From positions 1 through 63,770 of the forward strand of contig NZ_VDUZ01000049.1 of the NCBI RefSeq assembly GCF_008039615.1: a DNA stretch of 63,770 nucleotides, given 5' to 3'. The stretch comes from Vineibacter terrae. GTDB taxonomy: Bacteria; Pseudomonadota; Alphaproteobacteria; Reyranellales; Reyranellaceae. The notes below the pieces were generated by a model. The model saw only the letters and a program-made list of their open reading frames with translations. It ran no database searches and was not told the origin of the DNA. Positions 38,302 to 46,679 of this stretch are shown here, piece after piece. The number at the start of each line of letters is the position of its first letter. The first letter of the stretch is position 1. Position numbers and translations under genes: made by a program.

Positions 38302-40082
38302 AGGCCCTCCTCCCAGCTTCGGCTGAGCCGCATCGCCGACAAGATGAGCCCGACCATCGAATAGGTTTGTGGAAAATTGCCCCACAATGTGCCGTTGTGC
38401 GGGTCGACATCCTCCGACAGCAGGCCGACATGGTTCCGCCGCGCCAGGATGTTCTCGAACAGCTCTAACGCTTGTTCCCGGCGTCCGGTTGCGGCCAGCG
38501 CATCGACATACCAGAATGTGCACACCAGGAACGCGCTATCGGGCGGCCCGAAATCGTCGGCCTCGTCGTAGCGCATCACGAATCCATTGCGCAGCAGGCG
38601 CTTCTCGACCATCTGGATCGTGCGCGTGAAGCGCGTGTCGCTGGCGGGCACGAAGCCGATCTCCGGCAGCAGCAGCAGCGAGGCGTCGATCTCGCTGCCG
38701 CCGAAGCTGCCGGCGAACCATCCGTCGGCGTGCAGCGCCTGGGTCAGGATCTCGTGCTTCAGAGTCGCGGCGCGGTTCTGCCAGTCGGCCGCATCCGTCT
38801 GCTGGCCGACGCGGCCGGCGATCAAGCCCATGCGGTGCAGCGCCGCCCAGCACATGGCGGCGGAGAAGGTGTGCACGCGCTGGCGGCCGCGGAACTCCCA
38901 GATGCCGGCGTCGGGCTTCAGCGCGTCCTTGCTGGCACGCTTGGCGATCGGCTTGAGCAGGCGGTAGAGGTCGGGGCCGCCGGGGCTGGGCAGCCGCCCG
39001 TCCCAGAACATCTGCGCCGTCGCCAGGATCAGCGAGCCGTAGACGTCGTTCTGGCGCTGGGTCGAGGCGGCGTTGCCGATGCGCACCGGGCCCATGCCGC
39101 GGAACCCTTGCAGCGCCGTGGCCTCGATCTCGGTGAGCGAGCTGCCGGGCACGATCGGATAGAGCGGCGCCATCGGCGCGCCGCTCTGGCCCAGCACCGC
39201 CGCCAGCAGGTAGCGGATATAGTTCTCCATCGTGCGGGTGGCGCCGAGCCGGTTCAGCGCGTTGACGGTGAAGAAGGCGTCGCGCAGCCAGCAGAAGCGG
39301 TAGTCCCAGTTGCGGCCGCTGTTGGCCGATTCAGGCAGCGACGTGGTCAGCGCCGCGATGATGCCGCCGCTGTCCTCGAAGCTGCACAGCTTCAGCGTGA
39401 TGGCGGCGCGGATGACGGCGTCCTGCCAGTCGAACGGCACGGCCAGCCCGCGCACCCAGGCGCGCCAGTAGGACGTCGTTTCCTCCAGCACCTCGCGCGC
39501 GAAGGTGTCGGGCTTGTCGGGCAGGGTCTCATCCGGCGCCAGGAAGATGTTGATGGCGCGGTCGAGGACGAACTCCACCTCCTGCAGCAGGAAGGTGATC
39601 GGCATGTCGGTGGTCACGCGCACCGTCAGGCCCGGCGATGTGTAGCGGATGTGGTTGCTGCCGGGGATCGGATGCGCCGCGACGGCGCCGTGGTCATAGG
39701 TCGGGCGGATGCGCACCTTGATGCGGCAATGGCCCGACATCGGCTCGATGCGGCGCACCAGCATCGGCGGCCGGAAGACGCGCCCGAAGCGCTCGAAGCG
39801 CGGCGCCAGGTCGTAGACGCGCACGCGCGCGCCGTGGCGATCCTCCAGGATCGTCTCCAGCACCGCCGTGTTGCGCACATAGGTCTGCTCGCTGCGCACC
39901 TGGTCGCGCAGCACCACGTCCATGAAGCCGCCTTCCGGCTCGTCGCCGTTGATCAGCGCGTTGAACACCGGGTCGCCGTCGAGTCGTGGATGGCAATGCC
40001 ACACATGCCGCGCATTGCGATCCACGAGGCTGGAGATGGCACAATTGCCGACAGGTGCCAGGTCGAGCTGCCGCATGGTCAT
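38286..40082 (-). CDS. GH15 glycoside hydrolase (glucoamylase/trehalase type)
   Basis: A 598-residue GH15 protein with an N-terminal beta-sandwich domain (LDLAPVGNCAISSLVD) and a C-terminal (alpha/alpha)6 barrel. The catalytic segments are NWDYRFCWLRDAFF and the region LLSEDVDPHNGTLWGNFPQ. GH15 members linked to ots genes have been shown to act on trehalose in mycobacteria, so trehalose or maltooligosaccharide hydrolysis is likely. ATG 40082 overlaps otsB by 4 bp (ATGA) and its end overlaps otsA, so all three genes are translationally coupled. Confidence 0.9.
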   Translation of the reverse strand: MTMRQLDLAPVGNCAISSLVDRNARHVWHCHPRLDGDPVFNALINGDEPEGGFMDVVLRDQVRSEQTYVRNTAVLETILEDRHGARVRVYDLAPRFERFGRVFRPPMLVRRIEPMSGHCRIKVRIRPTYDHGAVAAHPIPGSNHIRYTSPGLTVRVTTDMPITFLLQEVEFVLDRAINIFLAPDETLPDKPDTFAREVLEETTSYWRAWVRGLAVPFDWQDAVIRAAITLKLCSFEDSGGIIAALTTSLPESANSGRNWDYRFCWLRDAFFTVNALNRLGATRTMENYIRYLLAAVLGQSGAPMAPLYPIVPGSSLTEIEATALQGFRGMGPVRIGNAASTQRQNDVYGSLILATAQMFWDGRLPSPGGPDLYRLLKPIAKRASKDALKPDAGIWEFRGRQRVHTFSAAMCWAALHRMGLIAGRVGQQTDAADWQNRAATLKHEILTQALHADGWFAGSFGGSEIDASLLLLPEIGFVPASDTRFTRTIQMVEKRLLRNGFVMRYDEADDFGPPDSAFLVCTFWYVDALAATGRREQALELFENILARRNHVGLLSEDVDPHNGTLWGNFPQTYSMVGLILSAMRLSRSWEEGLWGAS

Positions 40083-40849
40083 GTGTCTTGGTCCCCCACC
40101 GCCTTGGCCAGCCACTGCCGCACATGGGCAGCGCTGCCGCTGAAGCTCTCGCCGACATCGAGGCCGATGCCGCCCAGTCGCCGGGCCGCCGCCCGGCCGC
40201 TTTCGTCGGTCACATCATCGCCGATGAACACGGGCACCCGGCCATGGAACGGCGCCAGCGCCATCAGGCGCTCGATCGCCATGCCTTTGTCGGCATGGCG
40301 CGGCCGCAGCTCGTAGGCGTAGTGGGCCGTCAGGATCTCGTAGTCGTCGGCGCGCTCGGCAGCGAAGCAGCGCAGCAGGTTGAAGACGTTGTCGGCGTGC
40401 TCGGGCGCCAGGCGATAATGGAGCGCCAGCGAGTAGGGCTTCGGCTCGACGATCGTGCCTGGCCACTGGGCGCAGGCGGCCTGTGCCTGCGTCACCCAGC
40501 CGGGCGGCAGCGGCTGCACCGGCGCCAGGGCCTGCTGCGTGCCGTCGGGCAGGCGGGCGGAAGCGCCGTGGTTGCCCGCCACCGGCAGCACCAGGGGCGC
40601 CAGCAGCTGGTCGATGTCGGCCAGGGGGCGGCCGGTCACGATCGCCACGGCGCCGTGCAGCCGATGGTGCAGGCGGCGCAGGACGTCAACCAGCCCATCG
40701 GGCACGACCACCGAGGTCGGCGTCGGCGCCAGGTCCAGAAGCGTGCCGTCAAGATCGAGGAACAGCGCCCAATCCGACTCGATGTCGGGGGGCTGCCGGG
40801 GTTGGGTCGCAGGCTGGGGGTGAGCTTCCAGGGCCGGGCGGTTCATCAT
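40079..40849 (-). CDS. otsB: Trehalose-6-phosphate phosphatase
   Basis: OtsB is the HAD-type phosphatase that releases trehalose. The 256-residue product has motif I FLDLDGTLLDLAPTP, motif II VTGRP, the acceptor-side KPYSLALHYR and motif IV IGDDVTDES. It is the first gene of the ots unit. The start could be either of two consecutive ATGs at 40849 and 40846. The 67-bp gap to the DUF465 gene should contain the promoter. Confidence 0.93.
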   Translation of the reverse strand: MMNRPALEAHPQPATQPRQPPDIESDWALFLDLDGTLLDLAPTPTSVVVPDGLVDVLRRLHHRLHGAVAIVTGRPLADIDQLLAPLVLPVAGNHGASARLPDGTQQALAPVQPLPPGWVTQAQAACAQWPGTIVEPKPYSLALHYRLAPEHADNVFNLLRCFAAERADDYEILTAHYAYELRPRHADKGMAIERLMALAPFHGRVPVFIGDDVTDESGRAAARRLGGIGLDVGESFSGSAAHVRQWLAKAVGDQDT

Positions 40850-40916
40850 CCAGCCAACATCGTGCTCCGGGCCGACGCGGTCAACCCATTGTGTCGATTG
40901 GGAAATTAACGGACTC

Positions 40917-41123
40917 TCAGGCGATGATGTCGGGAATCAATTTGCTTTCGAGCACGGCAATCTGGTCTTTGAGCCCGAGCTTGCGTTTTTTGAGGCGCTG
41001 GAGCTGGATCATGTCGAAGGGCGCTTTCTCGGCCAGCCGCGCGATCACTTCGTCGAGGTCGCGGTGCTCCTGCTGCAGCGCCGCCAGCTTGGCGCGGATG
41101 GCGTCGAGATCAAGATCTTCCAT
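40917..41123 (-). CDS. YdcH/DUF465 small protein
   Basis: The 68-residue product is a helical hairpin, a coiled-coil-like protein of the DUF465/YdcH family, recognised by QEHRDLDEVIARL and the LQRLKKRKLGLKDQIAVLE core. Function is unknown. A related gene lies at 46343. The 159-bp gap 41124-41282 upstream is non-coding. Confidence 0.85.
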   Translation of the reverse strand: MEDLDLDAIRAKLAALQQEHRDLDEVIARLAEKAPFDMIQLQRLKKRKLGLKDQIAVLESKLIPDIIA

Positions 41124-41282
41124 CGGATACGGCCGGAACCCCCTTGTGGCGCTACCCTAGCAAATGAAAGCGTCCGGGTGTACGGGTCTTGTGCAACCGT
41201 GCGCCGCCCGGCCTTGCGGCGGTGCGGGTGTGTGCCTGGGAACGGTTGGTCTCCTGATGACGGCGGCAGCGATCACACCCCT

Positions 41283-41846
41283 ATGAGCGACTTCCTGCCG
41301 CATCCGTTCTGGAACTTCTCGCTCGAGGTTTACGGCGCCGACGGGGTCGCCGCCTCGTGCCTGGCGTTGCAGGAGCGTCGGCGCACCAATGTCAACGTCC
41401 TGCTGCTGTGCGTCTGGCTGGGGGCGTCGGGTCGCGGCACCCTCACGGTCGATCGGCTGAAGGCGCTGCTGGCGGAGATCGAGCCGTGGCAGGCCGAGAT
41501 CGTGCAGCGGGCGCGGGCCATGCGCCGGCGCATCAAGGACGGCGACTGGCCGGGGGCGCCACCGGAAACGATCGAGGCGGCGCGCCGGCGTATCGCCGAG
41601 GCGGAGCTGGCGGCCGAGCATGTCGAGCAGCTCATGCTGGCGGCGCATTGGCCGTTTCCCGGCGACCGCGACCGGCCACTGCATCAGCGCCTGCGCGCCG
41701 CTGTCGGCAATCTCGGCGTCTATGCCGTCTGCCTGGGCGTGACGCCCGATGCGCGCGATCGCGAGTCGTTGCTGCCGCTGGTGGCCGCCGCGTTCCCGAC
41801 ATTGCACGGCCTCGAGGTCGAGCGCGCCCTGGGGATCGAGGCCTGA
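41283..41846 (+). CDS. TIGR02444 family protein
   Basis: This 187-residue protein begins FLPHPFWNFSLEVYGADGVA and continues ACLxLQE...VNVLLLCVWLG, a pattern I recall from the TIGR02444 (DUF2390) family, found in many alphaproteobacteria. Function is unknown. It is mainly helical and has no signal peptide. The ATG at 41283 is chosen at the family N-terminus rather than the upstream in-frame 41064. Confidence 0.8.
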   Translation: MSDFLPHPFWNFSLEVYGADGVAASCLALQERRRTNVNVLLLCVWLGASGRGTLTVDRLKALLAEIEPWQAEIVQRARAMRRRIKDGDWPGAPPETIEAARRRIAEAELAAEHVEQLMLAAHWPFPGDRDRPLHQRLRAAVGNLGVYAVCLGVTPDARDRESLLPLVAAAFPTLHGLEVERALGIEA

Positions 41847-41886
41847 TGCGCGCGGGACCCGGCGGCCATCTCTGTGATGCCGGACC

Positions 41887-43296
41887 ATGACGACACCGCG
41901 CACGGCCAGCTGGTCGATGCTGCCAGCCGGGGCGGCGCAACCCCGATCCTGCGTGCTGGTGATCGGCGCCGGCATGGCCGGCCTCGTGGCGGCGCGCTTG
42001 CTGCATGACAGCGGCCTTGACGTGATCGTGCTGGAAGCCCGCCGCCGCGTCGGTGGGCGGGTTTGCCCCGATACGTCGCTGGGCGTGGCGCTCGACCTCG
42101 GCGGCTCCTGGGTCCACGGGTCCGACGACAATCCGTTGTCGGAGTGGTGCGCCGCGCTGGGCGTCGAGCTGATGGTCACGACAGGCGACCGGCGGCTGAT
42201 CGTCGACGGAGCCATCATGAGCTATGCCCAGATGCAGCGCCGCGCCTGGCGCGGGCGCATGGCATTCGATGCGGCATTGCGCTGCGCCGAGCAGCGTGCA
42301 CGCCGGCTGGCGGCGCGCGGCCAGCCACGCGCCGTGTCGCTGGCCGACGCCGCCGGCCCGGTCCTGCGCGCGCCCTGGTTGCCGGCGTTCGATCGCCGCG
42401 TCGTTGCCCAGACGGTGTCGATGGGCGAGGGCGTTCAGGGCGCGCCGGCCGATCGGCTGGCGATCGAGGAGTGGTTCCCCAACGACGGGTTCAAGGTCAA
42501 CGCCATGCCGCACGATGGCTTCGCCTCGTTGCTCGACGATGCCGCGCGCGACCTCGACATCCGGCTCGGTGCGCCGGTGCGGCGCCTGCGCTGGTCGGCA
42601 TCGAAGGTCGTCGCCGAGACGCCGCAAGGCGAGGTTGTGGCCGACCGTTGCGTCGTGACCGTGCCGGTCGGCCTGCTGCGTGACGGCGCGATGGCGATCG
42701 AGCCGCCGGCGCCCGCCGACCAGCGCGCCGCGGTCGCGCGCATCGGCTACGGCGACGGCGTGCTGGGCAAGATCTACCTGCGCTTCGAGCGGCGTTTCTG
42801 GCCGCCCGATGTGGATCGCTTCCAGTCGCTGCCGCCGTCTCCGGAAGGACGCGGCGTCTTCAACGCCTGGCTGTCGCTGGAGCGCGAGACCGGGGCGCCG
42901 ATCCTGCTGAGCTTCGCCAACGGCCACGCCGCGGTGCGCTTCGAGCGAGAGTGCGACGATGCGCAGGTGCGCGACGCCGCGATGACGGTGCTGCGCCGCC
43001 TGTTCGCCGACGTGCCGGATCCGGTCGGCGTCTGCTTCACCCGCTGGCTTGCCGATCCTTGGGCTGCCGGCAGCTACTCGTATCCGGCGGTCGGCAGCCT
43101 GCCCGAGGATCGTGCCGTCTATTCTCGGCCGTTGGCCGATCGCGTGTTCTTCGCCGGCGAGGCCACCGAGGCAAGCGACTACGGCACCGTGCATGCTGCC
43201 TTGCGTTCGGGCGAGCGCGCCGCCGAAGCCGTCTTTCGCTGTGCCATCGGCGCCGCGCCCGATCGCGCGGCCCGGCCCTGGCGCTTCCGCGGCTGA
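41887..43296 (+). CDS. Flavin monoamine oxidase family protein
   Basis: A 469-residue FAD-dependent amine oxidase. The dinucleotide-binding motif VIGAGMAGLVAARLLHDSG lies at about residues 21-39, followed by the EARRRVGGRV motif. The C-terminal FAD site shows GEATEASDYGTVHAALRSGERAA. GSWVHGSDDNP is a substrate-domain mark of polyamine/monoamine oxidases. The polar amine substrate cannot be named. It lies on the plus strand 41 bp after the TIGR02444 gene and may be independent of it. Confidence 0.88.
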   Translation: MTTPRTASWSMLPAGAAQPRSCVLVIGAGMAGLVAARLLHDSGLDVIVLEARRRVGGRVCPDTSLGVALDLGGSWVHGSDDNPLSEWCAALGVELMVTTGDRRLIVDGAIMSYAQMQRRAWRGRMAFDAALRCAEQRARRLAARGQPRAVSLADAAGPVLRAPWLPAFDRRVVAQTVSMGEGVQGAPADRLAIEEWFPNDGFKVNAMPHDGFASLLDDAARDLDIRLGAPVRRLRWSASKVVAETPQGEVVADRCVVTVPVGLLRDGAMAIEPPAPADQRAAVARIGYGDGVLGKIYLRFERRFWPPDVDRFQSLPPSPEGRGVFNAWLSLERETGAPILLSFANGHAAVRFERECDDAQVRDAAMTVLRRLFADVPDPVGVCFTRWLADPWAAGSYSYPAVGSLPEDRAVYSRPLADRVFFAGEATEASDYGTVHAALRSGERAAEAVFRCAIGAAPDRAARPWRFRG

Positions 43297-43340
43297 TCCC
43301 AGCGGCAGGCTGACCGCGGCAACGTTGCGGCGCGCCACGC

Positions 43341-43365
43341 CTGTCATCCCGAACGCAGCGAGGAT
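43341..43365. repeat. Half element of the GTCATCCC repeat family
   Basis: CTGTCATCCCGAACGCAGCG followed by AGGAT matches the left half of the element at 8074-8164, but no right half is present. It follows the amine oxidase gene. Confidence 0.55.
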
Positions 43366-43405
43366 GTTTCGGGGACGCCCTGCGTCGTTCAGCCAGTCCC
43401 CTCGC

Positions 43406-43434
43406 TTGACCAGGCTGCATCCATTATCTATATA
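43406..43434 (+). promoter_or_regulatory. Sigma-70-like promoter of the arsR-CDF operon
   Basis: TTGACC (43406-43411) and TATATA (43429-43434) are separated by 17 bp, giving a near-ideal -35/-10 pair 32 bp before the regulator start codon. The local sequence is AT-rich in an otherwise GC-rich window. Confidence 0.65.
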
Positions 43435-43459
43435 ACAATTCGACAACTGTTCAATTGTT
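43434..43459. promoter_or_regulatory. 12-2-12 operator for the SmtB/ArsR-type repressor
   Basis: AACAATTCGACA-AC-TGTTCAATTGTT is a hyphenated inverted repeat of 12-2-12 form with 10 of 12 arm positions matched. It overlaps the -10 end and the likely start site, as expected for repression. The 12-2-12 format and the TGTTCA half-site are those known for SmtB/ArsR-family zinc sensors. Confidence 0.65.
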
Positions 43460-43465
43460 TTAGGG

Positions 43466-43801
43466 ATGCGCAAACCTGCCGTCAAAACTCAGCCGCAACT
43501 GGCGCTGTCCGAGGACCGTGCGCAGCAGCTGGCCGACCTCTTCCGGCTGCTGGGCGACACCAGCCGGCTGCGCATCGTGGCGGCGTGCCTGCAGCAGCCG
43601 ACTGCCGTCTCGGTGATCGCCGAACGGCTGGAGCTGTCGCTGTCGCTGGTCAGCCACCATCTGCGGCTGCTCCGGGCGGCGCGCATCGTGCGCGCGGAGC
43701 GGCAGGGCAAGAACGTGTTCTATGCGGCTGACGATGCGCATATCCGCCGCGTGATCCTGGACATGCTGGAGCATGTCGCCGAAGCCAGGGACGAGGACTA
43801 G
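43466..43801 (+). CDS. ArsR/SmtB-family zinc-type repressor
   Basis: The 111-residue winged-helix repressor has the recognition region ERLELSLSLVSHHLRLLR. The C-terminal helix carries D90, H92, H103 and E106 (DAH...EHVAE), which matches exactly the spacing of the alpha-5 zinc site of SmtB (Asp104, His106, His117, Glu120). The alpha-3N CVCDL-type arsenic/cadmium motif is absent, so zinc or cobalt sensing is favoured. It has its own promoter and operator and is followed after 2 bp by a CDF exporter, its probable target. Confidence 0.88.
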   Translation: MRKPAVKTQPQLALSEDRAQQLADLFRLLGDTSRLRIVAACLQQPTAVSVIAERLELSLSLVSHHLRLLRAARIVRAERQGKNVFYAADDAHIRRVILDMLEHVAEARDED

Positions 43802-43803
43802 CC

Positions 43804-44439
43804 ATGAGCGCATCCTGCTCGCATGGACATGACCACCACGTCGTGCCCGACGCCGACGGCGCCTACCGCAAGGTGCTGTGGCTGGCGCTTGGCATCAACG
43901 CGGTGATGTTCGGCGTCGAGGTGGCGGCTTCGTTCGGCGCCGGCTCGGCCGCCTTGCTGGCTGATTCGCTGGATTTCCTGGGTGATGCCGCGAACTACGG
44001 CATCAGCCTGCTCGTGCTGGGCATGAGCCTGGCGTGGCGCGCCCGCGCCTCGCTGCTCAAGGCCGCGAGCATGGCGGTCTTCGGCCTGTGGGTGGCGGGC
44101 ACCGCAGCCCATCATGCGGTCACGGGCATCGTGCCCGATGCCCAGGTGATGGGGCTCGTGGGTGTGCTGGCGCTGACGGCCAATATCGGCACCGCCGCGC
44201 TGCTGTTCCGGCACCGTGACGGCGACTCCAACCGCCGCTCGGTCTGGATCTGCACGCGCAACGACGCCATCGGCAACCTGGCCGTGCTGGGTGCGGCGCT
44301 GGGCGTGTTCGGCACCGGCACGCTGTGGCCCGACTTCATCGTCGCCACCATCATGGCGGCGCTGGCGCTGTGGGGTGCGGCGCAGGTGATGCGGCAGGCC
44401 GCCGGCGAGCTGCGTACGAGGCAGGCGACGGCGCACTGA
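43804..44439 (+). CDS. CDF-family cation efflux transporter
   Basis: The 211-residue membrane protein has a histidine-rich N-terminus (CSHGHDHH) and about six hydrophobic helices. The metal sites of cation diffusion facilitators appear as LLADSLDFLGDAANY and in the later helix as RNDAIGN. It lacks the usual cytoplasmic C-terminal domain, so it belongs to the short CDF type. It is translationally close to the upstream zinc-type repressor, which suggests induced zinc or cobalt export. Confidence 0.85.
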   Translation: MSASCSHGHDHHVVPDADGAYRKVLWLALGINAVMFGVEVAASFGAGSAALLADSLDFLGDAANYGISLLVLGMSLAWRARASLLKAASMAVFGLWVAGTAAHHAVTGIVPDAQVMGLVGVLALTANIGTAALLFRHRDGDSNRRSVWICTRNDAIGNLAVLGAALGVFGTGTLWPDFIVATIMAALALWGAAQVMRQAAGELRTRQATAH

Positions 44440-44453
44440 ATGGCTTGCGCCGC

Positions 44454-45647
44454 CTATCCTCTGTGCAGGAAATCCAGGACGGCGGCGCAATACATCGAAT
44501 AGACGCTCGGCACCGTGGACAGATCGGCGCACTCGTCGGTGCCGTGGATGTTGGCGTAGGCGACACCGGGCGCGCAGACGGTCGGCACGCCATGGGCGGC
44601 CAGATAGTTGCCGATGTTGGACGGACCGCAGACCAGGGCCGGCAGGTCGCGCCCGAAGCAGTGGCGGCTGGCGTGCAGGAAAGCCGCGACCAGCGGGTGA
44701 TCGGCAGCGACGGCGTAGGGAGGCCAGTGGTCGATCGGCTCGATCCGGGTCGGCGCGGGTGCCGGCAGCCGGGCATCGATGCCGGCGATGATCGCGTCCA
44801 GCCACGCCTGCGCGGCATCGTGGTCGAAGCCCGGCGTCAGCCTGATGTCGATGTTGCACACGACGCGATCGGGGATCTGGCTGAAGCCTTCCCCGCCCTC
44901 GATGCGCGTGACGGTGGCGCAGGGGCCGAAGGTGAACAGGTTTTCGCTGCCGCGCGGCGGCGGCTGGGCGTCGATCGCGCTGATCAGCGCTGCCGCCTTG
45001 CTGATGGCGTTCATGCCGCGGTCCGCGACGGCGCCCGAGTGGCCGGCCTGGCCGGCGACGTGGACCTTCACGCGCAGGAAGCCGCGCGAGCCGATGACCA
45101 GGGCGTCGTCGCCAGGATAGCCCAGCGCCGCGCCGAGCGGCCGCGGCACTGCCTGCGCCAGGAAGGCCTTCACGCCGCCGAACGCGCCGGTGTGCTCGTC
45201 GGCATCGAACAGGACATAGACCGTGCCGCGGCTCAGCGCCGCGCTTGTCGTCAGGAAGCGCGCGACATGGGCCAGGATCGACACGCCCATCTTCGAGTCG
45301 GCCGCGCCGCGCCCCCATAGCTTGCCGTCCGCCACCAGCCCCGCTGACGGGCTTGTCCGCCAGCGGCTCTCGTCGCCGAACGGTGCTGTGTCGAGGCAGG
45401 CATTCAGGCAGATCGCGGGACCGGGCGCGCGGCCGTCGAGCCGCACGAGCAGGGCGACAGGACGTCCCTGCGCATCGCGCAGCCGCGCCGGAGCCAGCCC
45501 CTGCTGTTCCAGCCAGCCCGAAGCGGCGTCCAGAATCGGCTCGACCGCATCGATGCCGGCGCGCGACGGGATCGATACCAGCCGCGATGCGAGATCGATG
45601 ATGCTGTCGAACGGGACCGCGGCGACGGCGGCCGGCTCAGCCGGCAT
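44454..45647 (-). CDS. M20 family metallopeptidase (ArgE/DapE-like)
   Basis: This 397-residue zinc hydrolase carries the M20 motifs LWGRGAADSKMG (bridging aspartate) and FDADEHTGAFGG (general-base glutamate), then VHVAGQAGHSGAV in the lid domain and NIHGTDE near the C-terminus. ArgE, DapE and aminoacylase-like activities are possible; the substrate is not fixed. It begins PAEPAAVAAVPFDSI and overlaps ubiX by 11 bp, which suggests co-transcription. Confidence 0.87.
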   Translation of the reverse strand: MPAEPAAVAAVPFDSIIDLASRLVSIPSRAGIDAVEPILDAASGWLEQQGLAPARLRDAQGRPVALLVRLDGRAPGPAICLNACLDTAPFGDESRWRTSPSAGLVADGKLWGRGAADSKMGVSILAHVARFLTTSAALSRGTVYVLFDADEHTGAFGGVKAFLAQAVPRPLGAALGYPGDDALVIGSRGFLRVKVHVAGQAGHSGAVADRGMNAISKAAALISAIDAQPPPRGSENLFTFGPCATVTRIEGGEGFSQIPDRVVCNIDIRLTPGFDHDAAQAWLDAIIAGIDARLPAPAPTRIEPIDHWPPYAVAADHPLVAAFLHASRHCFGRDLPALVCGPSNIGNYLAAHGVPTVCAPGVAYANIHGTDECADLSTVPSVYSMYCAAVLDFLHRG

Positions 45648-46209
45648 CGCCCCACCGCTTCACCACGCCCGCGTCGATGTCGAACAGGTCGAGCACGCGG
45701 CCCACCGTGTGGTCGACGATATCCGCGATCGATTGCGGCCGGTTGTAGAAGGCCGGCATCGGCGGGGCGACAATGGCGCCGAGCTCGGCCACGGTGGCGA
45801 GGTTGCGCAGATGCACGGCATGCAGCGGTGTCTCGCGCGGCAGCAGCACCAGCTTGCGGCGCTCCTTCAGCACCACATCGGCAGCACGGGTGAGCAGCGA
45901 CGTCGAGATGCCGGTGGCGATCTCGCCCAGGCTGCGCATGGAGCAGGGTGCGATCACCATCCCCATCGTCCGGAACGAGCCGCTGGAGATCGCGGCCGCG
46001 AGGTCGGTCGGCTGGTGTGCGTGGTCGGCCAGCGCCTTGATGTCCTTGATCTTCCAGTCGGTCTCGTGGGCCAGCGTCACCTCGGCCGTCTTGGTCATGA
46101 CCAGATGCGTCTCGACGGGAAACGGTTGCAGAACCTGCAGCAGGCGCACGCCGTAGATCACGCCGGAAGCGCCCGAAATGCCGATGATGAGCCGCGCAGG
46201 ATAGGTCAT
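45637..46209 (-). CDS. ubiX: UbiX-like flavin prenyltransferase
   Basis: UbiX prenylates FMN to make the cofactor of UbiD decarboxylases in ubiquinone synthesis and aromatic metabolism. The 190-residue product starts PARLIIGISGASGVIYGVRLL and includes the IAPCSMRSLGEIATG motif and VLLPRETPLHAVHLRNL. The ATG at 46209 is set at the family N-terminus; a longer frame to 46515 overlaps the opposite-strand DUF465 gene. No ubiD is in the window. Confidence 0.92.
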   Translation of the reverse strand: MTYPARLIIGISGASGVIYGVRLLQVLQPFPVETHLVMTKTAEVTLAHETDWKIKDIKALADHAHQPTDLAAAISSGSFRTMGMVIAPCSMRSLGEIATGISTSLLTRAADVVLKERRKLVLLPRETPLHAVHLRNLATVAELGAIVAPPMPAFYNRPQSIADIVDHTVGRVLDLFDIDAGVVKRWGDAG

Positions 46210-46342
46210 GATTGCTGTACTTTCAGGATGCCATTTTAGCCGCAGTCCGGCCAACTTGTCCCCAATCTGGCAAGACCCCATATCGACACTACGTGGGCCT
46301 GTGTATAGTCCACAGGTCAGGGTCAGCACCGGAGGGAAGCCA

Positions 46343-46510
46343 ATGAGCCTCATGGATCGGATCGAGACCCTCAAGTCGCGGCACGCCGCGCTCGAAGAAG
46401 CCATCCACGAAGAAGCCACTCGACCCCATCCCGACGACGAAGTGCTGCAGGAACTCAAAAAGCGCAAGCTGCAGCTCAAGGACGAAATCGCGGAGCTCAC
46501 GCGACACTGA
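46343..46510 (+). CDS. Second YdcH/DUF465 small protein
   Basis: This 55-residue protein (SLMDRIETLKSRHAALEEAI, then ELKKRKLQLKDEIAEL) is a short DUF465 member like that at 40917. A strong GGAGGGA site precedes the ATG at 46343. The 169 bp after it (46511-46679) contains no credible gene. Confidence 0.82.
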   Translation: MSLMDRIETLKSRHAALEEAIHEEATRPHPDDEVLQELKKRKLQLKDEIAELTRH

Positions 46511-46679
46511 AGCACTCCTGAAGCACCGAAGCGCCGGTCAGCAGAAGGCTATCGGCGTTTCCACCAGTCACATACCGCAGGCGTGGTCCGACATGCTACG
46601 CGTTGGGCCGCGACACTGCGGTTATTTGTTTTGGAGATCCACTCTTCTGCCGCCCTGACAATGGCGATGAGCTGTGGCC

